Assembly (NCBI GenBank): GCA_902802535.1
Contig: CADCML010000010.1
Span: forward strand, 53,066 to 117,065
Reading direction: 5' to 3'
Source of the DNA: an uncultured Bacteroidia bacterium
GTDB taxonomy: Bacteria > Bacteroidota > Bacteroidia > Bacteroidales > F082
DNA: 64,000 nucleotides
The translations under genes were made by a program, and so were the position numbers. The notes beneath the pieces were generated by a model, which did not search any database, was not told the DNA's origin, and saw only the letters and a list, made by a program, of their open reading frames with translations. This document shows, piece after piece, positions 59,021-64,000 of the stretch (position 1 is its first letter; the number at the start of each line of letters is the position of its first letter).

Positions 59021-60237
59021 TTCAAGGATTTCCGCAGCGCGTGGCGCACGGTGAGGTATGCCGAAGTGCAACCTACCACCAAAATCGTGGCGAAAATCAG
59101 CAGCACATCCTTCATTTTGAGCAAGACGGGATAGGCTTCCACAACGTAGTTGCCACCTGTGCCGAACTTCACGAAACCAAACTTTTGCTGCAACATCACC
59201 AAAATGATGCCGAGCAAAAGGCCGATGAGGCCACCTGCTACGGAAATCAGCAGGCCTTCATTCATGAAAATGCGCTGAATCAGACGGTTGTCGGCACCCA
59301 TCGACTTCAGGATTTCGGTGTCCTTGCGCTTGTCAATCATCAGCATGGAGAGTGACCCGACCACGTTGAAAGTAGCCAAAATCAAGATGAACGTAAGGAT
59401 GACATAGACCGCCCATTTTTCTGAGCGCATGATTCTGTAAAGCGTTTCCTGCTGTTCCTGTTGGTTCTTCACCGAGAAATCCTCCCCTATCGTGGCCTCC
59501 ACCGACTTCTTTACCTTATTAATATCTGCATTAGGTGCGAGGAAAAGCTCCACATGGGTGGCTTTCTGCTCATATTCAAGCAGTTCCGATAGCCAATCGA
59601 AAGGCACTAAAACCAGTTTTTCGTCCTGTTCCTGTTCGGTGGAAAAGACGCTTTGCACTGTCAGCACTTCGGAGTTGAAACTGTTTTCGAGGCTCATCAA
59701 AGAGGCGTTGCCACGTTTGGGCACATAGACGCGCACCATCGCGTAAGGGTTGTACGGACTGATGCCAAGATACCATGCCACTCCTGCGCCAGGAATGGCA
59801 AAGTTGTGTTCCCCGTCGGAAAGGGTCAAGTGGTCTTGTTGAAACAAGACCTCGCTGAAACGTCTTATCTGCTCATAATCAAGACCCACGCCCTTCACTT
59901 GCCCTATATGCTGCTTGTCGTTGGCACGAAAAAGAGCGTCTTCGGTAATCGTCGGAACCACATAATCAACGCCTTGTATGTTTTTAAGCTGGTCTAATGG
60001 AAAAGCTGTTAAATCAATTGTTTTACCTTTTACAGCGGAGATTTGCAGGTCGGACGTAAGGCGATTGTTCATCGACGAAATCACCTGTTCCAAGCCATTG
60101 AAGGCCGACAATACCACGATGAGCGCAAACGAACCCACGCTGATGCCCAAAATGGAAATCCACGTGATGATGTTGATCAAGTTGTGGCTCTTCTTGGCAA
60201 GAAGGTAACGGTTTGCTATGAATAGCGGTAGTCTCAC
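58993..60237 (-). CDS. ABC transporter permease, LolC/E- and FtsX-like
   Basis: A 414-residue inner-membrane permease of the MacB/FtsX/LolC-E type. It has one helix near the N-terminus (about 22-45, IITWISILGISVGSFALIVVLSAFNG), a large periplasmic domain (about 50-270) and three helices at the end (about 278-300, 322-350, 375-400). The family motif around DKRKDTEILKSMGADNRLIQRIFMNEGLLI precedes the third. It is likely part of the machinery that releases lipoproteins from the inner membrane, but the ATPase partner is not in this window. The start is a GTG, confirmed by the 4-bp GTGA overlap with the rbfA stop. Confidence 0.9.
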   Translation of the reverse strand: MRLPLFIANRYLLAKKSHNLINIITWISILGISVGSFALIVVLSAFNGLEQVISSMNNRLTSDLQISAVKGKTIDLTAFPLDQLKNIQGVDYVVPTITEDALFRANDKQHIGQVKGVGLDYEQIRRFSEVLFQQDHLTLSDGEHNFAIPGAGVAWYLGISPYNPYAMVRVYVPKRGNASLMSLENSFNSEVLTVQSVFSTEQEQDEKLVLVPFDWLSELLEYEQKATHVELFLAPNADINKVKKSVEATIGEDFSVKNQQEQQETLYRIMRSEKWAVYVILTFILILATFNVVGSLSMLMIDKRKDTEILKSMGADNRLIQRIFMNEGLLISVAGGLIGLLLGIILVMLQQKFGFVKFGTGGNYVVEAYPVLLKMKDVLLIFATILVVGCTSAYLTVRHALRKSLNQKSKLNDR

Positions 60238-60578
60238 TTGTCGGGATGTAGCAAGTTGTCAATGTTTTCAATATAATCTAACGAGTCATCCTCGTAGAAG
60301 CGCAGCTCAGGGATGATGCGCATCTGATGACGGATACGGTTACCGAGCAAGCCACGGATGGCACGGGCGTTTTGACTCACTTCCTCCACGACCTTTTTCT
60401 TGTCCTCAACGCCGAAAACACTCAGATACACGCGGGCGTATGAAAGGTCGGAAGTCACATTGACGTGCGTCACGGTAATCATCAAATTCGGCACTTTTGG
60501 CCTCAGTTCTTTCTGGAAAATATCGCTTAATTCCTTTTGTATCAGTCTGTTTACTTTTTCTAATCTTTTGCCGTCCAT
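60234..60578 (-). CDS. rbfA: Ribosome-binding factor A
   Basis: A 114-residue RbfA that binds the 30S subunit and helps 16S rRNA maturation at low temperature. The signatures are RLEKVNRLIQKELSDIFQKEL near the start, ITVTHVNVTSDLSYARVYLSVFG in the KH-like core and NRIRHQMRIIPELRFYEDDSLDYIENID near the end. Last codons overlap the GTG start of the permease. Confidence 0.95.
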   Translation of the reverse strand: MDGKRLEKVNRLIQKELSDIFQKELRPKVPNLMITVTHVNVTSDLSYARVYLSVFGVEDKKKVVEEVSQNARAIRGLLGNRIRHQMRIIPELRFYEDDSLDYIENIDNLLHPDK

Positions 60579-60633
60579 GATTTCAGATTCAAAAATTTAA
60601 GATTTAAAATTTAAAGATTTATTTATTAGATTG

Positions 60634-60641
60634 CAAAAATA
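60634..60641 (-). promoter_or_regulatory. Promoter -7 box TATTTTTG (rbfA)
   Basis: Reverse-strand TATTTTTG 55 bp before the rbfA start, just after the dtd stop. The gap is A/T-rich with repeated GATTTAAAATTTAAAG. Confidence 0.5.
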
Positions 60642-60653
60642 GGCAAATCTTTG

Positions 60654-61106
60654 CTATTCGCGATGCTTCGAGTCCATCAAAATGGTCACCGGCCCATCAT
60701 TAAGCAATTCCACAGCCATCATGGCACCGAACTCGCCGCTTTGTACTTCGCGGCCTGAGATTTCGGCAAGGCGTTTCAGGAACAATTCATACAGTGGAAT
60801 GGCCACCTCGGGGCGGGCGGCGCGAATGAAACTCGGGCGATTGCCTTTCTTGGTCAAGGCGTGAAGGGTGAATTGGCTCACCACGAGAAACGAGCCTTCT
60901 ACTTGGTTGATGTCGAGGTTCATAGCATCGTTTTCATCGCTGAAAATACGGAGTTTAGTGAGTTTTTGGCACAGCCAATCCACATCCTCTTGTGTGTCGG
61001 CTTCTTCAATGCCAAGCAGAGTCAACATTCCCAAGCCGATTTCCGACTTTATCTTACCGCCAATCGTGACGGATGCGTGCGTTACCCGTTGTGCTACAAT
61101 ACGCAT
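60654..61106 (-). CDS. dtd: D-aminoacyl-tRNA deacylase
   Basis: A 150-residue Dtd enzyme that removes D-amino acids (and glycine mischarged on tRNA-Ala) from tRNA. The active-site motifs are LVVSQFTLHALTKKGNRPSF (about 76-95, SQxxL) and NDGPVTILMDS near the C-terminus (the GPxT cis-Pro motif). The N-terminal MRIVAQRVTHASVTIGGK is typical. It lies 4 bp after holA on the same strand. Confidence 0.96.
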   Translation of the reverse strand: MRIVAQRVTHASVTIGGKIKSEIGLGMLTLLGIEEADTQEDVDWLCQKLTKLRIFSDENDAMNLDINQVEGSFLVVSQFTLHALTKKGNRPSFIRAARPEVAIPLYELFLKRLAEISGREVQSGEFGAMMAVELLNDGPVTILMDSKHRE

Positions 61107-61110
61107 AGTC

Positions 61111-62106
61111 TTAATGCATTAGTTTGAAAATCATCTCTCTATACAAATCCTTCTCACTAACTTCGCCGCTTTCATAGCCCTTCGACTTGAGGTCGAACTC
61201 GCGAAGTATGGAGATGCAACGAATACAAGCACCAAGAGGATAGTTGCGGGCAGCGGCTTGATAGTCACGGACGAAAAACGGACTCACGCCCAACACACTT
61301 GCCAACGAACCCTGCGACTGGTCCTTGGCGCAATGCAGTTTAATGAGTTTGGTGAAGTAACCATATAGCGTTGCTGTGGTAACCAACAGCGGGTTATCCT
61401 TGCTCTCGCCGAAATGGTTCACTATCCGATTGGCCTTCAGCACATCGCGGATTCCGATGGCGTTTTGCAACTCGAAGACGTTGAAGTCCTTGGAGATGCC
61501 GATGTTGCGCTCCACATCTGCATCATCGATGCTCTTGTTTTTGGGCAAGGCGATGGTCAGTTTCTTCAGTTCGTTGGCGATTTTGTGAAGGTCGGTGCCG
61601 AGGAAATCGGCCAACATTTGGGTTGCTTTGGGCGTGATGCTATAGCCTTCGCCCTTCAGGTAGTTCTGGATCCAGCCCGGTATGTTGCTGTCGTACAATT
61701 TCTTTGACTCAAACCAAACGCCTTTCTTGTCAATCTTCTTGGCCAAAGTCTTGCGCTTGTCGAACTTCTTGTATTTGTAGACAAAGACAAGCAACGTGGT
61801 CTCAGGAATCGTATCAAGATAAGCCTCAAATTTCTCCAACTCCTTCACATCCTGCGCCTCCTTGACGATGACCACCATGCGTTCGCCCATCATTGGGAAG
61901 CTGCGGGCGTGGTTGGCGATGGTTTCCACATCCACGTCGCGGCCATAGAGCACAATTTGGTTGAAGGCGCGGTCGGCCTCGTCAAGAGCTTCGTTTTCGA
62001 TGGTGTCCGAAATCATGTCGATAAAATACGGCTCCTCGCCCGTCAAGAAATAGATGGGCGCGAAGTTCTTCTTGTGGATTTCGGAAAGTATCTGTTCGTA
62101 GGTCAT
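61111..62106 (-). CDS. holA: DNA polymerase III delta subunit
   Basis: The delta subunit of the clamp loader, 331 residues. The family start FAPIYFLTGEEPYFIDMISDTIENEAL is followed by FPMMGERMVVIVKEAQDVKELEKFEAYLDTIPETTLLVFVYKYKKFDKRK, then the domain II/III pattern ATQMLADFLGTDLHKIANELKKL and the C-terminal collar helices (ATLYGYFTKLIKLHCAKDQ). The start overlaps the amn stop by one base (TGATG), a sign of translational coupling; dtd follows 4 bp later. Confidence 0.94.
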   Translation of the reverse strand: MTYEQILSEIHKKNFAPIYFLTGEEPYFIDMISDTIENEALDEADRAFNQIVLYGRDVDVETIANHARSFPMMGERMVVIVKEAQDVKELEKFEAYLDTIPETTLLVFVYKYKKFDKRKTLAKKIDKKGVWFESKKLYDSNIPGWIQNYLKGEGYSITPKATQMLADFLGTDLHKIANELKKLTIALPKNKSIDDADVERNIGISKDFNVFELQNAIGIRDVLKANRIVNHFGESKDNPLLVTTATLYGYFTKLIKLHCAKDQSQGSLASVLGVSPFFVRDYQAAARNYPLGACIRCISILREFDLKSKGYESGEVSEKDLYREMIFKLMH

Positions 62107-62876
62107 CAGAACTTCAAGTGCTTGACAGTGATACCATTATTGATGAGTTGCCGCAAGGAATCAATGCCGATGCGAAGGTGTTCGCCAACATAGCTTTGAC
62201 TCACTTTTTTGTCGCTTTCCTCCGTTTTGACGCCTTCAGGCACCATGGGGTTGTCGGACACCAAAAGCAACGCGCCTGTCGGGATTTCGTTGTGGAAACC
62301 AACCGAGAAGATGGTGGCCGTTTCCATATCGACACCCATACAGCGGATTTTGCGGAGGTAATCCTTGAATTCCTCATCATGTTCCCACACACGGCGGTTG
62401 GTAGTGTAAACCGTGCCCGTCCAATAGTCGCGGCCATAGTCGCGGATGGTGGTGGAGATGGCTTTTTCGAGGCTAAAGGCTGGCAACGCGGGCACTTCGG
62501 GCGGGAAATAATCGTTCGAGGTACCCTCGCCACGGATGGCTGCAATAGGCAGAATCAAGTCACCCACCTTATTCTTCCTTTTAATACCCCCGCACTTGCC
62601 GAGAAACAGCACCGCTTTAGGCTTAACGGCAACTAATAAATCCATGATGGTGGCGGCATTAGCGCTGCCCATGCTAAAGTTGATGATGGTGATTTCGCCA
62701 TCGGTGGCACAGGGCATCGATTTGTCGCGGCCAACCACCTCAACGCCTTGCCATTCGGCGAAACGGTCGACATAATTCTGGAAATTGGTCAGCAGGATGT
62801 ACTTCCCGAACTTCTCCAACGGCAGGCCCGTATAGCGCGGCAGCCAGTTTTCAACTATCTCTTGTTTGGTCTTCAT
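62106..62876 (-). CDS. amn: AMP nucleosidase
   Basis: A 256-residue enzyme of the nucleoside-phosphorylase fold that splits AMP to adenine and ribose-5-phosphate. The signatures are ITIINFSMGSANAATIMDLLVAVKPKAVLFLGKCGGIKRKNKVGDLILPIAAIRGEGTSNDYFPPEVPALPAF and the CMGVDMETATIFSVGF active-site Glu near residue 180. It is short, lacking the N-terminal regulatory domain of the E. coli enzyme, as is usual in Bacteroidota. The start at MKTKQEIVENW is preferred. Coupled to holA. Confidence 0.93.
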   Translation of the reverse strand: MKTKQEIVENWLPRYTGLPLEKFGKYILLTNFQNYVDRFAEWQGVEVVGRDKSMPCATDGEITIINFSMGSANAATIMDLLVAVKPKAVLFLGKCGGIKRKNKVGDLILPIAAIRGEGTSNDYFPPEVPALPAFSLEKAISTTIRDYGRDYWTGTVYTTNRRVWEHDEEFKDYLRKIRCMGVDMETATIFSVGFHNEIPTGALLLVSDNPMVPEGVKTEESDKKVSQSYVGEHLRIGIDSLRQLINNGITVKHLKF

Positions 62877-62886
62877 ATTTCTTAAA

Positions 62887-63231
62887 TTATTTGATTCCAG
62901 CCTCTCCCAACAAATATTTGATTCTCTTTTCTGAAATAGTTTCCTGTTCGCCCTTGTCATACAAAGCCAAAAAGCAAATCGTGCCTTCTTTCATCTCAAG
63001 CATGACATCAGCGTGGGTAATGACCCTCGCACCTCCTTTTTTACCTTTGCTTTTTGAGGTCAAAGACAAACGAATCTTATGAACTCCGTGACCAAGACTT
63101 GTTCCCATACGCGGATTCTCTTGAAGTTGCTCCATGAGATGGAACATATCTTCCTTTAATGATGGGTAGCGTTTGACTAGACGTTTAAGGTCGCGTTCAA
63201 AAGATGGAATGGTTCTAAATTTATAACTCAT
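62887..63231 (-). CDS. RelE/HigB-like toxin
   Basis: A 114-residue protein of the RelE/ParE fold: YKFRTIPSFERDLKRLVKRYPSLKEDMFHLMEQLQENPRMGTSLGHGVHKIRLSLTSKSKGKKGGARVITHA then a C-terminal strand-helix pair (TICFLALYDKGEQETISEKRIKYLLG). RelE-type toxins cut mRNA on the ribosome. It overlaps the upstream antitoxin gene by 11 bp. A typical type II pair. Confidence 0.85.
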   Translation of the reverse strand: MSYKFRTIPSFERDLKRLVKRYPSLKEDMFHLMEQLQENPRMGTSLGHGVHKIRLSLTSKSKGKKGGARVITHADVMLEMKEGTICFLALYDKGEQETISEKRIKYLLGEAGIK

Positions 63232-63484
63232 TGAGTACTTCCTCCAAAGATCTTGTTTCCAACTTCCCCTCCTGAACCAGTTTCAATTCACGGAACGATT
63301 GTCGAAGATTTTCCTCCACCGTTTCAGGTGTATCAAACTCCGATTCGTTCTGAATCTCTTTTTCTGCCTTCCGTTCCCGACGAATCTTTCGAAGGGACTT
63401 TAAGGCCCGCTCCATCATAGTCTCGTCTGTCACGATGTAACTCATCTCACGCTGCAAAGCCGATGTCAATTGTACTGTTGTCAT
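63221..63484 (-). CDS. Antitoxin of a RelE/HigB-type pair
   Basis: An 87-residue, mostly helical, charged protein (TVQLTSALQREMSYIVTDETMMERALKSLRKIRR, then an acidic tail ESEFDTPETVEENLRQSFRELKLVQ). The gene directly precedes and overlaps the toxin gene. No known DNA-binding fold was recognised, but size and position fit an antitoxin that wraps the toxin. A TATTTTTG promoter box lies upstream. Confidence 0.78.
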   Translation of the reverse strand: MTTVQLTSALQREMSYIVTDETMMERALKSLRKIRRERKAEKEIQNESEFDTPETVEENLRQSFRELKLVQEGKLETRSLEEVLNEL

Positions 63485-63507
63485 TGTTTTTGCCTTTTAT
63501 AACTTTG

Positions 63508-63515
63508 CAAAAATA
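63508..63515 (-). promoter_or_regulatory. Promoter -7 box TATTTTTG (toxin-antitoxin pair)
   Basis: Reverse-strand TATTTTTG 23 bp before the antitoxin start. Confidence 0.55.
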
Positions 63516-63603
63516 CATATTTTTCTGAAAACACATACATATAGGTATTTGTTTTGAAATAACATAACACTTATGGACATATCATGAAAACATCCCATCA
63601 GGT

Positions 63604-63622
63604 GGGGGACAAATTGTCCCCC
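63604..63622. repeat. 19-bp perfect palindrome
   Basis: GGGGGACAA and TTGTCCCCC around a single central A. It lacks a T tract, so it is more likely a repeat or binding site than a terminator. Confidence 0.55.
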
Positions 63623-63632
63623 TACTAACTCT

Positions 63633-63722
63633 TTAAATCAGCCCATAATTTGTGGCAAATGCCAAGGCTTCGGTGATGTTTCCGACTTCCAATTTCTCAA
63701 ACACTTGCTTGCTACCATCCAT
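63633..63722 (-). pseudogene. Remnant of a LuxR-type helix-turn-helix
   Basis: A 29-codon frame whose product ends VFEKLEVGNITEALAFATNY then GLI. This matches the last helix of LuxR/GerE domains (KLxVxNRTEAVAxAxxxGLI). Nothing upstream continues the frame into a full domain, so it looks like the tail of a deleted regulator gene. It could also be chance. Confidence 0.4.
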
Positions 63723-63857
63723 TTTATTTGTACTTTTGCGTCGCAGTCCCGGGCGTTCCTCTCCCAGATATTAGATGCTGGTAATGAATCCGGAGGTTTT
63801 ATTGCCTTTTTGTGATTGCAAAATTAGCAAATGTTCAACAATCAAATTTCAACTGTA

Positions 63858-64000
63858 ATGAAAAAACTGCTGTTTATCCTCGTGATTTGCTTGACGGCGG
63901 AGGTTGCCCAAGCGCAAAACGACTCTGTAACGATTTCAGGAAAAGTAACTGATTTTGATGGTACTCCCATAGACAGTTGTACAGTATGTTGGATGAATGA
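63858..64000 (+). CDS. Exported protein with carboxypeptidase-regulatory-like domain (partial)
   Basis: The first 47 codons of a gene cut by the window edge. A signal peptide (MKKLLFILVICLTAEVAQAQ) is followed by NDSVTISGKVTDFDGTPIDS, the opening of a carboxypeptidase-regulatory-like beta-sandwich. This opening is common in TonB receptors and secreted proteins of Bacteroidota. The rest lies outside the window, so the type cannot be told. A forward TACTTTTG box lies about 120 bp upstream. Confidence 0.75.
   Translation, partial: MKKLLFILVICLTAEVAQAQNDSVTISGKVTDFDGTPIDSCTVCWMN

Larger units (their letters stand above)
63485..63857. other. Gap with promoter, palindrome and gene remnant
   Basis: Holds the antitoxin promoter box (63508-63515), a 19-bp palindrome of GGGGGACAA arms (63604-63622), a short LuxR-like remnant and a forward TACTTTTG box at 63731-63738. 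No complete gene is visible. Confidence 0.6.

Noticed and set aside
63604-63622. Palindrome GGGGGACAA considered as a terminator
   Set aside because: No T run on either strand after the stem, and the loop is too short without opening the stem.
1-64000. tRNA, rRNA or known riboswitch genes
   Set aside because: No cloverleaf with a CCA-compatible end, rRNA core sequence or recognised riboswitch motif was found by reading. A covariance-model search was not possible.

Overview
The window comes from a chromosome of an anaerobic Bacteroidota bacterium, most likely an uncultured gut- or rumen-type member of the Bacteroidales. The evidence is: promoter -7 boxes of the form TAnnTTTG in front of many genes; several cargo proteins with type IX secretion (T9SS) C-terminal sorting domains; a T9SS plug-family protein (DUF5103) and a PorV/PorQ-family protein; many small lipoproteins; and long-form PurL. 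No rRNA, tRNA, transposase or CRISPR array was seen. Nothing in the window fixes the genus.

Layout. 1-11.4 kb: a gene end, two 52-bp repeats, a frameshifted lipoprotein, a polyprenyl synthetase, queA, a GtrA protein, a cell-wall operon (LysM transglycosylase, DUF4837, HsdR-N-like protein), an AI-2E transporter, and the tail of the purL operon. 11.4-15.1 kb: purL. 15.2-26.4 kb: an accessory block of secreted proteins with its own regulators. It holds a membrane-spanning Kelch/AraC regulator followed by candidate operator repeats, a beta-helix protein, T9SS cargo, an ECF sigma factor operon, a surface thioredoxin-like protein and a large outer-membrane barrel. 26.4-28.2 kb: an AAA ATPase gene enclosed by nested repeats. 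28.2-33.1 kb: priA, the T9SS plug-like protein, a HIT protein and greA. 33.2-42.5 kb: a PorV-like protein, a 1519-residue T9SS surface protein and a TonB receptor (the receptor gene is broken). 42.8-47.8 kb: small lipoproteins and a RiPP-like cluster. 47.9-64 kb: mainly housekeeping genes (lnt, dus, ornithine aminotransferase, a metallo-hydrolase, a LolC/E-like permease, rbfA, dtd, holA, amn), plus an AT-rich glycosyltransferase, an exported nitroreductase, a toxin-antitoxin pair and the start of another secreted protein.

The most unusual system lies at 43.7-47.8 kb. An operon encodes an HprK-like kinase, an S24/S26-type peptidase, a PqqD-like peptide-binding protein and a nucleotidyltransferase. 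It is followed, from a separate promoter, by a 43-residue peptide with an N-terminal YxxP motif and a Ser/Thr-rich tail, and then by a lipoprotein. The kinase, nucleotidyltransferase and PqqD domain recall the tailoring enzymes of phosphorylated lasso peptides, but the lasso macrocyclase and the B2 protease are absent. This could be an undescribed class of modified peptide in Bacteroidales.

Three genes look damaged: a frameshifted lipoprotein, a TonB receptor that has lost its plug core, and an ornithine aminotransferase that lacks the segment carrying the PLP-binding aspartate. Real gene decay and assembly error cannot be told apart from the sequence alone.
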